Below are positions 44,594 to 52,861 of a stretch of DNA of 64,000 bases, in pieces; the first letter of the stretch is position 1; each line of letters begins with the position of its first letter. Source of the DNA: Flammeovirgaceae bacterium UBA6059 (lineage in GTDB: Bacteria > Bacteroidota > Bacteroidia > Cytophagales > Cyclobacteriaceae); NCBI GenBank assembly GCA_002435755.1, contig DIYH01000002.1, positions 310,001 to 374,000 of the forward strand, given 5' to 3'. A program made the position numbers and the translations under genes. The notes below the pieces were generated by a model, which did not search any database, was not told where the DNA came from, and was given only the letters and a program-made list of their open reading frames with translations.

Positions 44594-45607
44594 ATGAGAG
44601 TCCTTGTAACAGGTGCTGCTGGGTTCATTGGTTTCCATCTTTCTCAAAGATTACTCTCCGAAGGTTGTCAGGTTCTAGGCATTGATAACCTCAATGATTA
44701 TTACGATCCTCAGATCAAAAGAGACCGGCTTGCAATCCTTACCCAAAGAGAGAGTTTCTCTTTTGAGAAAATTGATCTTGTCGATGATAAAGGGTTGGCA
44801 GACATCTTCAAGAGTTCTCCATTTGATGTGGTTGTTAATCTTGCAGCACAAGCAGGCGTGCGTTACAGCCTTGAAAACCCAAGGGCTTACATCGATTCCA
44901 ACATAGTCGGCTTCACTAACATTTTGGAGTGTTGCCGCCATTATAAATCCGGGCAATTGATTTTCGCCTCCTCAAGCTCGGTTTACGGAGCAAATACACA
45001 GATGCCATTTTCCGTAAACGATAATGTGGATCACCCTCTATCACTGTATGCTGCTTCAAAGAAGTCCAATGAGCTAATGGCGCATACTTATGCTTCATTG
45101 TATGGGCTCCCTGTAACTGGCCTTAGGTTCTTCACCGTTTATGGACCTTACGGACGTCCTGATATGGCCCTTTTCCTGTTTACGAAGGCCATTATCGAAG
45201 GCAAACCTATTGACGTCTTCAATCATGGCAAGATGAGGCGTGATTTCACATATGTTGATGATATTGTTGAAGGGATATATAGACTTACCAGAAAGCCCAG
45301 TACCCCGAATGACAGGTGGAATGGAGACAACCCAGACCCTTCATCGAGCTTTGCACCTTACAGAGTTTACAATATTGGAAACAATGCTCCCGTTGAGCTT
45401 GGGCGATTTATCGAAGTAATAGAACAATCTATCGGTAAAAAAGCGACCAAAAACTTAATGGACATTCAACCTGGAGACGTACCTGCTACTTTTGCCAATA
45501 TTGATGCACTTGAAGAGGCGGTTGGGTACAGACCCTCAACGCCTATTGAAGTCGGCATCAAGAACTTTGTTGATTGGTATATTAACTATTATCAGGTAAA
45601 ATTATGA
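44594..45607 (+). CDS. UDP-glucuronate 4-epimerase-like SDR enzyme
   Basis: A 337-residue extended short-chain dehydrogenase. Nucleotide-binding GAAGFIGFHL (7-16), the DNLNDYYDPQIKRDRL segment typical of UDP-glucuronate epimerases, AQAGVRYS, and the catalytic YAASKK. It probably interconverts UDP-glucuronate and UDP-galacturonate for polysaccharide synthesis; other sugars are possible. It overlaps rfbA by 4 bases and opens the 20-kb glycan locus. Confidence 0.9.
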   Translation: MRVLVTGAAGFIGFHLSQRLLSEGCQVLGIDNLNDYYDPQIKRDRLAILTQRESFSFEKIDLVDDKGLADIFKSSPFDVVVNLAAQAGVRYSLENPRAYIDSNIVGFTNILECCRHYKSGQLIFASSSSVYGANTQMPFSVNDNVDHPLSLYAASKKSNELMAHTYASLYGLPVTGLRFFTVYGPYGRPDMALFLFTKAIIEGKPIDVFNHGKMRRDFTYVDDIVEGIYRLTRKPSTPNDRWNGDNPDPSSSFAPYRVYNIGNNAPVELGRFIEVIEQSIGKKATKNLMDIQPGDVPATFANIDALEEAVGYRPSTPIEVGIKNFVDWYINYYQVKL

Positions 45608-46461
45608 AGGGCATAATTCTAGCTGGAGGGTCAGGTACAAGGCTTCATCCTCTCACTCTTTCGGTCAGCAAGCAAATCTTGCCGATATATGATAAGCCGA
45701 TGATCTATTATCCACTCTCTGTGCTGATGTTATCAGGTATCCGTGATATTCTGATAATTTCTACGCCCAGGGATTTGCCGGTATTTGAGGAGCTACTTGG
45801 AGATGGGTCTCAGTTAGGTTGTTCTATCAGCTATGCAGTGCAGGAGAGACCAGAGGGTCTGGCTCAAGCTTTTATCATAGGAGAATCATTTATTGGTAAT
45901 GACAAGGTGGCGCTTATTCTAGGTGATAATATCTTCTATGCTTCGGGGTTGTCAAAAAAGCTACAAACCTGCGTTGACCCTGATGGTGGAATTGTATTTG
46001 CCTATCATGTATCTGATCCTGAGCGTTATGGTGTGGTAGAGTTTGATGATGACCATCGCGTTATTAGTATTGAGGAAAAACCGTCTCAACCGAAATCTAA
46101 ATTTGCTATACCAGGATTATACTACTATGACCAACAGGTAGTCGACATTGCCAAGAATCTTCAGCCTAGCCCTCGAGGTGAACTGGAAATCACAGATGTG
46201 AACAAGACATATTTGGAAATGGATAAGCTGAGTGTTTCAGTTTTTGATAGAGGCACAGCATGGCTTGACACTGGCACGATTTCTTCCTTATTGCAAGCGA
46301 GTTCTTTTGTAGCTGCGATCGAAGAACGTCAAGGCCTCAAAATAGGCTGTATCGAAGAAATAGCATATAAAATGGACTTTATAGATAACACTCAATTGGA
46401 GAAATTAGCGCTACCCTTAGTTAAAAGTGGATATGGGGCTTATCTAATGGAATTACTATGA
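45604..46461 (+). CDS. rfbA: Glucose-1-phosphate thymidylyltransferase
   Basis: A 285-residue nucleotidyltransferase making dTDP-glucose. The N-terminal GIILAGGSGTRLHPLT is the signature loop; KQILPIYDKPMIYYPLSVLM, LGDNIFY and WLDTGTISSLLQAS are typical. It shares 4-base overlaps with both neighbours, so the set is translationally coupled. Confidence 0.96.
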   Translation: MKGIILAGGSGTRLHPLTLSVSKQILPIYDKPMIYYPLSVLMLSGIRDILIISTPRDLPVFEELLGDGSQLGCSISYAVQERPEGLAQAFIIGESFIGNDKVALILGDNIFYASGLSKKLQTCVDPDGGIVFAYHVSDPERYGVVEFDDDHRVISIEEKPSQPKSKFAIPGLYYYDQQVVDIAKNLQPSPRGELEITDVNKTYLEMDKLSVSVFDRGTAWLDTGTISSLLQASSFVAAIEERQGLKIGCIEEIAYKMDFIDNTQLEKLALPLVKSGYGAYLMELL

Positions 46462-47021
46462 AGGCCAAACCGACCACTTTACAAGATGCTCTAATCATTG
46501 AGCCAGCTGTCTACAACGATCACCGAGGATACTTCTATGAGGGCTTCAATATTGAAAAAATACAAGGGCTAGTTGGACGCAATTTTGATGTGAAGCAACT
46601 GAATTTTTCAAAGTCTCACGGAGGAGTTTTAAGAGGACTTCATTTCCAGCACCCTCCTTTTGATCAGGCAAAGTTGATTTCGTGTAATTCCGGAGAGATA
46701 CTTGATGTCATCGTTGACTTGCGCAAAGGATCACCTACTTATGGCAAGCATGAAAAAATTCTTCTAACTGGTGAAAACAAGGTGAGGTTTTATGTGCCAA
46801 GTGGTTTTGCACATGGATTTGTGGTAGTCAGTGAGACAGCTGAAATTATGTATGCGGTTGATCAGAACTATTCAGCTCAACATGATGCAGGAATTATTTT
46901 CAATGACCCTGATCTAGGCATAGATTGGTCAATTGACAAAATTGATTTGATTATTTCAGATAAAGACAAAAACCTACCGACCCTCAAGGACCTGGACAAC
47001 CAATTTGAATACAATGGCTAA
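46458..47021 (+). CDS. rfbC: dTDP-4-dehydrorhamnose 3,5-epimerase
   Basis: A 187-residue cupin enzyme of the dTDP-sugar route. HRGYFYEGFN, the VLRGLHFQHPPFDQAKLISC segment with the catalytic His, and VPSGFAHGF are conserved. The 4,6-dehydratase and reductase (rfbB, rfbD) are not beside it, so the product sugar is uncertain. Confidence 0.94.
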   Translation: MKAKPTTLQDALIIEPAVYNDHRGYFYEGFNIEKIQGLVGRNFDVKQLNFSKSHGGVLRGLHFQHPPFDQAKLISCNSGEILDVIVDLRKGSPTYGKHEKILLTGENKVRFYVPSGFAHGFVVVSETAEIMYAVDQNYSAQHDAGIIFNDPDLGIDWSIDKIDLIISDKDKNLPTLKDLDNQFEYNG

Positions 47022-47958
47022 AAAAAGCATACTAATAACCGGAGGAGCTGGATTCCTTGGTTCTCACTTGTGTGATCGCTTTCTCTCCGAAGGCTATCGA
47101 GTGATCGCTATGGACAACCTCATCACAGGCAATCTTGCCAATATTGAACATCTCTTTAAAGACAAGGACTTTGAATTTCATCATCACGATGTTTCGAAGT
47201 TTGTTTTTGTACCAGGCAAGCTGGATTACATTCTACACTTCGCCTCTCCCGCAAGCCCTATCGACTATCTAAAGATGCCTATACAGACTTTGAAAGTTGG
47301 TTCTTTAGGTACTCACAATCTGCTTGGATTGGCTAAGGTCAAGAACTCGAGGATACTGGTAGCTTCTACATCGGAAGTATACGGTGATCCGCTTGTGCAT
47401 CCGCAAAAGGAAGACTACTGGGGAAATGTAAACCCTGTCGGGCCAAGAGGTGTCTACGATGAAGCCAAGCGGTTTCAGGAGGCCATCACTATGGCGTACC
47501 ATACATTTCATGGTCTTGAAACGCGAATCATTCGCATTTTTAACACATTCGGCCCAAGAATGAGACTGGATGATGGCAGAGTATTACCAGCTTTTATTTC
47601 TCAAGCCTTGAAGGGAGAAGACTTAACTGCTTTTGGTGATGGCTCTCAAACAAGATCTTTTTGCTATGTAGATGACCTAGTAGAAGGCATCTATAGATTG
47701 CTATTAAGTGACCATCATGAACCTGTTAACATTGGTAATCCTGATGAAATTACCATAAATGAATTTGCGGAGGAAATCATAAGATTAACCGGAAGCAAGT
47801 CCAAAATAATATATACTCCTTTGCCAAAGGATGATCCAAAACAGCGTAAGCCAGACATCACCAAGGCTCGTGAAATACTAGATTGGCAGCCGAAGTTTAC
47901 CAGAGCGCAAGGTCTTAAGCCAACACTAGAGTATTTTCAAAAGGCCTTAACAAGGTAA
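47014..47958 (+). CDS. UDP-glucuronate decarboxylase (UDP-xylose synthase-like)
   Basis: A 314-residue SDR enzyme starting at ATG 47014, which overlaps the rfbC stop by 8 bases. TGGAGFLGSHLCDRF at the start, HFASPASPIDYLKMPIQTLKVGS, STSEVYGDP and catalytic YDEAKR are the UXS signature, together with NTFGPRM and the RSFCYVDDLVEG segment. It should convert UDP-glucuronate to UDP-xylose (or a 4-keto pentose). It precedes the nucleotide-sugar dehydrogenase by 14 bases. Confidence 0.92.
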   Translation: MAKKSILITGGAGFLGSHLCDRFLSEGYRVIAMDNLITGNLANIEHLFKDKDFEFHHHDVSKFVFVPGKLDYILHFASPASPIDYLKMPIQTLKVGSLGTHNLLGLAKVKNSRILVASTSEVYGDPLVHPQKEDYWGNVNPVGPRGVYDEAKRFQEAITMAYHTFHGLETRIIRIFNTFGPRMRLDDGRVLPAFISQALKGEDLTAFGDGSQTRSFCYVDDLVEGIYRLLLSDHHEPVNIGNPDEITINEFAEEIIRLTGSKSKIIYTPLPKDDPKQRKPDITKAREILDWQPKFTRAQGLKPTLEYFQKALTR

Positions 47959-47972
47959 CAGACAGAATAAAT

Positions 47973-49232
47973 ATGAGTGAGTTAAGGGTAGCCGTTATTG
48001 GGCTTGGGTATGTTGGTTTGCCTTTGGCGGTAGAAGTTGCTAAGCATTATGATGTACTGGGATTTGATTTGAACCAGGAGCGAATCTCGGAACTGAGATT
48101 AGGAAGAGACCGTACTCTGGAGGTTGAGTCAGATGATTTGAAGAAAGCCGCAAGGCTTAGTTATTCATTTGATGAATCTGATTTGGCGAACGCCAATTTT
48201 TACATCATCACAGTTCCTACGCCAATTGACCGGTATAAAACCCCAGACCTCAATCCGTTAAAAAAAGCTTCCAGTACTGTAGGGAGCTACCTAAACAAAG
48301 GAGATATTGTAGTCTATGAATCTACTGTATTTCCAGGCTGTACAGAAGAGGAATGCGTCCCCATCCTGGCAAGGGAAAGCGGATTGGCCTTCAATGTTGA
48401 CTTTTTCTGTGGATATTCTCCTGAGAGGATAAACCCGGGAGATAAAGTCCATCGACTAACCACCATCAAAAAGGTGACAAGCGGGAGTACGCATGAAACA
48501 GCAGCCATAGTAGACAATTTCTATCAATCATTGATAGAAGCTGGTACACATTTGGCCTCATCCATCAAAGTTGCTGAAGCTGCCAAAGTCATTGAAAACT
48601 CGCAGCGTGATATCAATATTGCCTTTGTGAATGAATTGGCGCTCATATTCGATAAAATGAACATTGACACTCTTGAGGTGTTGGAGGCAGCTGGTACCAA
48701 GTGGAATTTTTTGCCTTTCAAGCCAGGGTTGGTTGGTGGGCATTGTATAGGTGTTGATCCCTACTATCTTACTCATAAAGCAGATAGTCTTGGCTATCAC
48801 CCACAAGTGATTCTTTCGGGTAGACGGATCAATGACAATATGGGCCAATATGTGGCGTCATCAGTAGTAAAGCTCTTGTCTCAAAAAGGAATAGCAGTTG
48901 CCAAATCAAGAATACTTGTACTTGGTATTACTTTCAAAGAAAACTGTCCTGATATCCGGAATTCAAGAGTGATAGATATCATAAGAGAGCTGCGGCAGTA
49001 CTCTATGATCGTTGATGCACATGATCCACATGCGGATACGCAAGAGGTAGAGGAGGAATATGGTTTGGGGCTCGTGAGTCAAGTTGATCTTTCTTACTAT
49101 CAAGGAATAGTTCTAGCTGTGTCGCATGATGAGTATGGCGATTTAGACTGGTCTGTGGTCGATCAGGAGAAGGCCGTTGTTTATGATGTGAAGGGTCTCA
49201 TTCCGAAAGAGTTTGTGGATAACAGACTCTAA
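47973..49232 (+). CDS. UDP-sugar 6-dehydrogenase (TviB/WbpA-type)
   Basis: A 419-residue NAD-dependent nucleotide-sugar dehydrogenase. Rossmann VIGLGYVGLPLAVE at the N-terminus, catalytic Cys in GGHCIGVDPYYL, and the YESTVFPGCTEE segment of the WecC/TviB group (UDP-HexNAc type). UDP-glucose as substrate is less likely from this segment but not excluded. The UXS-like gene before it would need a UDP-glucuronate source. Confidence 0.9.
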   Translation: MSELRVAVIGLGYVGLPLAVEVAKHYDVLGFDLNQERISELRLGRDRTLEVESDDLKKAARLSYSFDESDLANANFYIITVPTPIDRYKTPDLNPLKKASSTVGSYLNKGDIVVYESTVFPGCTEEECVPILARESGLAFNVDFFCGYSPERINPGDKVHRLTTIKKVTSGSTHETAAIVDNFYQSLIEAGTHLASSIKVAEAAKVIENSQRDINIAFVNELALIFDKMNIDTLEVLEAAGTKWNFLPFKPGLVGGHCIGVDPYYLTHKADSLGYHPQVILSGRRINDNMGQYVASSVVKLLSQKGIAVAKSRILVLGITFKENCPDIRNSRVIDIIRELRQYSMIVDAHDPHADTQEVEEEYGLGLVSQVDLSYYQGIVLAVSHDEYGDLDWSVVDQEKAVVYDVKGLIPKEFVDNRL

Positions 49233-49245
49233 TCACTTACTTTTG
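49212..49245 (+). promoter_or_regulatory. Promoter for the sulfate-activation genes
   Basis: TTTG (49212-49215) and TACTTTTG (49238-49245) are separated by 22 bases, within the 17-23 range of Bacteroidota primary promoters. The start site would be near 49250, 13 bases before the cysC ATG. The -33 part lies in the end of the dehydrogenase gene. Confidence 0.6.
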
Positions 49246-49262
49246 CGGCCTTAGTCGTACGA

Positions 49263-49856
49263 ATGAGCCAATTATACATTATACCACATGATCATGAGAT
49301 CAAACTTGATCATCGAATAGAAAGATCGGGCCATAAACCTTTGCTCATTTGGTTGACGGGCCTATCTGGTTCTGGTAAATCTACCATCGCAAATGCCTTG
49401 GAAAAAAAGCTCTTTGCTGAGAGTTATCAGACTTACATTCTTGATGGGGACAATATTAGAAGTGGCCTCAACAGAGATTTGGGTTTTGATGGCGATAGCC
49501 GCGTTGAAAATATCCGAAGAATAGGGGAAGTAGCCAGGTTATTCGTCGATGCAGGTTTAGTAGTGATCACCGCATTTATAAGTCCGTTCGAGAGGGAGCG
49601 GGAATTGGTACGAGAGATTATTGGTTCTGAGAACTATTTCCAAGTATTTGTTGACTGCCCTCTAGACGAATGTGAGAAAAGGGATGTCAAAGGTCTCTAT
49701 AAAAAAGCGAGGAGCGGAGAAATCAAGAATTTTACAGGTATTGATTCACCTTTCGAGAAACCCAATAACCCAGATTTGATAGTTGACACGATAACTTCCA
49801 GTTTGGAAGAGAGTGTTGATCAAATTCTTAATCAAGTCATAAAGCGAATTAGCTAA
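49263..49856 (+). CDS. cysC: Adenylyl-sulfate kinase
   Basis: A 197-residue kinase converting APS to PAPS. P-loop LTGLSGSGKSTIA, DGDNIRSGLNRDLGF, and the RRIGEVARLF and KARSGEIKNFTGI segments are intact. It is followed by cysD after 3 bases. No PAPS reductase or sulfite reductase is in the block, so the PAPS may serve sulfotransfer rather than cysteine synthesis. Confidence 0.96.
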   Translation: MSQLYIIPHDHEIKLDHRIERSGHKPLLIWLTGLSGSGKSTIANALEKKLFAESYQTYILDGDNIRSGLNRDLGFDGDSRVENIRRIGEVARLFVDAGLVVITAFISPFERERELVREIIGSENYFQVFVDCPLDECEKRDVKGLYKKARSGEIKNFTGIDSPFEKPNNPDLIVDTITSSLEESVDQILNQVIKRIS

Positions 49857-49859
49857 TAC

Positions 49860-50765
49860 ATGAGCAAGTATAATCTTACCCACCTCAGAGAACTTGAGGC
49901 TGAGTCTATATATGTTATCAGAGAAGTTTTTGCCCAGTTTGAGAATCCAGGCATATTGTTTTCTGGTGGCAAGGACAGCATTGTGGTAACTCATCTGGCG
50001 AAGAAAGCTTTTGCGCCTGCCCGAATCCCATTTCCACTTGTACATATTGATACAGGGCATAACTTTCCGGAGACCATTGCGTTCCGTGACAACCTTGTTG
50101 CGGAGTTGGGGGTCAATCTTGTGATAGGTAGTGTACAGGAGTCTATTGATGAAGGAAGGGTGCAGGAAGAGCGTGGTAAAGATGCCAGCCGAAACTGGTT
50201 GCAGATCACAACGCTTCTAGACACTGTAGAGCGTAAACGTTTTGACGCACTTATAGGAGGCGCCAGACGAGACGAGGAGAAAGCAAGGGCCAAAGAACGC
50301 TTTTTTTCGCATAGAGATGACTTTGGCCAATGGGACCCTAAGAATCAGCGTCCTGAGCTATGGAATCTTTTCAATGGAAAACATCACTCAGGGGAGCATT
50401 TCAGGGTATTCCCAATAAGTAACTGGACAGAGATGGATATCTGGCAGTATATCCTGCTTGAACAGATTCAGATCCCATCATTATACATCGCACATGAAAG
50501 GGAAGTGGTCTGGAGAAATAATACTTGGCTTCCTAAATCGGAATTTCTTGAGCTTAGGCCAGGCGAGGAGATAGTAAATAAGAAAGTGAGATTCAGAACA
50601 TTAGGTGATATTACCATAACCGGAGGTATTGAATCTACCGCAGATACATTGGAAAAGATAGTGGGCGAAGTATCAGCAGCTCGACAGACAGAACGAGGTA
50701 ACCGGGCAGATGACAAAAGATCAGATACCTCAATGGAAGATAGAAAGAAGGAAGGTTATTTTTAG
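49860..50765 (+). CDS. cysD: Sulfate adenylyltransferase subunit 2
   Basis: A 301-residue ATP-sulfurylase catalytic subunit of the adenine nucleotide alpha-hydrolase fold. The PP-motif is in FSGGKDSIVVTHLA; VHIDTGHNFPE and IGGARRDEEKARAKER follow; the C-terminus carries FRTLGDITITGGIES. It joins sulfate and ATP to APS together with CysN, encoded 11 bases downstream. Confidence 0.97.
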   Translation: MSKYNLTHLRELEAESIYVIREVFAQFENPGILFSGGKDSIVVTHLAKKAFAPARIPFPLVHIDTGHNFPETIAFRDNLVAELGVNLVIGSVQESIDEGRVQEERGKDASRNWLQITTLLDTVERKRFDALIGGARRDEEKARAKERFFSHRDDFGQWDPKNQRPELWNLFNGKHHSGEHFRVFPISNWTEMDIWQYILLEQIQIPSLYIAHEREVVWRNNTWLPKSEFLELRPGEEIVNKKVRFRTLGDITITGGIESTADTLEKIVGEVSAARQTERGNRADDKRSDTSMEDRKKEGYF

Positions 50766-50776
50766 CAGACGGCACT

Positions 50777-52057
50777 ATGACAACAGAATCAACACAGCCC
50801 AACAATTATCTCGACATGGAGTTGCTGCGGTTTACTACTGCAGGAAGTGTGGACGATGGCAAGAGTACTTTGATCGGAAGATTGCTATACGACTCAAAAT
50901 CCATTTTCGAAGACCAGCTGGACTCAGTAGAGAATACAAGCAAGAAAAGAGGGCTAGAGCACATCGACTTGTCCTTGCTCACAGATGGACTGAAGGACGA
51001 GCGGGAGCAAGGAATCACTATAGACGTAGCTTATAGGTATTTCGCCACACCTCGTCGCAAATTCATTATCGCAGATACGCCGGGTCATATTCAGTATACT
51101 CGTAATATGGTGACCGGGGCGTCTACGGCCAATTTGGCATTAATCCTGATTGATGCCCGAAAGGGGGTAGTCGAGCAAACCTGCCGCCATAGTTTCATTG
51201 CATCGTTGCTTCAAATTCCGCACATTATCGTCTGCATCAATAAGATGGATCTGGTTGATTATGATGAAAAAGTATTCGAAGAAATACGTGAGGAGTATGA
51301 GCAGTTTGCAGCTAAGTTAGATGTCAAGGATATTAGGTTTGTGCCTATCAGTGCCTTGAAAGGAGACAATGTTGTTAACAAGTCGCAAAACATGTCATGG
51401 TATGAAGGAGCTACTCTTCTCTACACACTCGAGACGATTCACATTGGAAGTGACTACAATCATATCGATTGCCGGTTTCCGGTACAAACAGTAATCAGAC
51501 CTCACTCTGACAAACACCACGACTATCGAGGATATGCAGGGCGGATTGCAGGAGGCATTTTCAAGCCAGGTGATGAAGTAATGGCAATGCCGTCCGGTTT
51601 GACTTCAAGAATAGAATCCATCGATTCTCCGGTAGGGAAAGTCGAGGAAGCTTTCGCTCCTATGTCAGTAACACTGACTTTGGAAGATGATATAGATATC
51701 AGTCGAGGTGACATGATTGTCAGAACTAATAATAGTGCCGAACCAACTCAGGACATAGAGGTGATGCTTTGCTGGTTCAACCAAAGTGGGCCTATGTCAA
51801 GAGCTAAATATACCATAATGCATACCTCCAATGAAGCCAAGGCCATCATAAAGGAGATTTATTACAAAGTTGATATCAATACACTGCATCGATTGGAGGA
51901 GGACAAGGATATCAAAATGAATGATATATCCAGGGTCAAGCTACGTACCACTAAACCTCTTCTCGTAGATAGCTATCGCAAAAACAGATCAACAGGAAGT
52001 ATAATATTAATTGATGACACCAGTCATGAGACTGTAGCTGCAGGAATGATCATATGA
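50777..52057 (+). CDS. cysN: Sulfate adenylyltransferase subunit 1 (GTPase)
   Basis: A 426-residue GTPase that drives ATP sulfurylase. P-loop GSVDDGKSTLIGRLLYDSKS, switch II DTPGH, NKMD guanine motif, then EF-Tu-like beta domains. No C-terminal CysC kinase is fused, which agrees with the separate cysC. Overlaps cysQ by 4 bases. Confidence 0.96.
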   Translation: MTTESTQPNNYLDMELLRFTTAGSVDDGKSTLIGRLLYDSKSIFEDQLDSVENTSKKRGLEHIDLSLLTDGLKDEREQGITIDVAYRYFATPRRKFIIADTPGHIQYTRNMVTGASTANLALILIDARKGVVEQTCRHSFIASLLQIPHIIVCINKMDLVDYDEKVFEEIREEYEQFAAKLDVKDIRFVPISALKGDNVVNKSQNMSWYEGATLLYTLETIHIGSDYNHIDCRFPVQTVIRPHSDKHHDYRGYAGRIAGGIFKPGDEVMAMPSGLTSRIESIDSPVGKVEEAFAPMSVTLTLEDDIDISRGDMIVRTNNSAEPTQDIEVMLCWFNQSGPMSRAKYTIMHTSNEAKAIIKEIYYKVDINTLHRLEEDKDIKMNDISRVKLRTTKPLLVDSYRKNRSTGSIILIDDTSHETVAAGMII

Positions 52058-52821
52058 TGGAGTATAACGCTCTTATTGGTATTGCCAAAGAAGCTTCAGA
52101 AGCCGCTGGCAGAGCTATCCTTGAAGTATATCACTCGGAAGATTTTGGAGTTGAATCCAAGTCGGATAACTCACCTTTAACGGCTGCTGATAAGGCGGCC
52201 CACAAAGTCATTCTTGAACTACTAGAGCCAACAGGACTGCCGGTTCTTAGTGAAGAGGGGAAGTCTATTGATTACAAGGATCGAGTTGAATGGGATCATT
52301 TCTGGATGATAGATCCTCTTGACGGTACTAAGGAGTTCATCAAAAGAAACGGAGAGTTTACCGTGAACATAGCTTTAGTCAGAAATACTGAAGTAATAGC
52401 AGGAGTGGTATACGCTCCCGTGTTGGATTGGCTTTATTGGTCTGTTCCTGGTAGGGGTGCTTATAAAAGGGAAAAGGACAGTACAGCAGTACCTATACTA
52501 GTTTCCAGACGGAATTTAAACGACGCAGGCATCAAGGTGGTAGCATCTAGATCCCACCTCAACGAAGAGACTCAGGCATATATAGATTCGCTGAAGAATG
52601 CGGAGCTCGTGTCCATGGGCAGTTCTCTGAAAATATTGCTTGTAGCGGAGGGGAGTGCTGATGTCTATCCTCGTTTTGCACCAACGATGGAGTGGGACAC
52701 GGCTGCTGCTCATGGTGTCATAAAAGAGGCGGGAGGAAACGTCTTTCAAAATGGAAGTGATGCTGAGCTTACCTATAATAAAGAGAAACTACTCAACCCA
52801 CATTTCCTGGTCAGGTGTTGA
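52054..52821 (+). CDS. cysQ: 3'(2'),5'-bisphosphate nucleotidase CysQ
   Basis: A 255-residue magnesium-dependent phosphatase of the inositol-monophosphatase fold. Metal-binding SEEGKSIDY, DPLDGTKEFIKRNGEFTVN and the WDTAAAHGVIKEAGG motif are present. It removes 3'-phosphate from PAP, the by-product of PAPS use, which fits a sulfotransfer pathway. Completes cysC-D-N-Q. Confidence 0.95.
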   Translation: MMEYNALIGIAKEASEAAGRAILEVYHSEDFGVESKSDNSPLTAADKAAHKVILELLEPTGLPVLSEEGKSIDYKDRVEWDHFWMIDPLDGTKEFIKRNGEFTVNIALVRNTEVIAGVVYAPVLDWLYWSVPGRGAYKREKDSTAVPILVSRRNLNDAGIKVVASRSHLNEETQAYIDSLKNAELVSMGSSLKILLVAEGSADVYPRFAPTMEWDTAAAHGVIKEAGGNVFQNGSDAELTYNKEKLLNPHFLVRC

Positions 52822-52844
52822 TCAGGTCAATAAGTGAATACTTG

Positions 52845-52852
52845 TATCTTTG
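52845..52852 (+). promoter_or_regulatory. -7 element just upstream of the SLBB exporter gene
   Basis: TATCTTTG is a good TAnnTTTG match 9 bases before the ATG at 52862; a TTG lies 24 bases further upstream (52818-52820), slightly beyond the usual spacing. The implied leader is only about five bases. Confidence 0.42.
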
Positions 52853-52861
52853 CGCTGTTTT

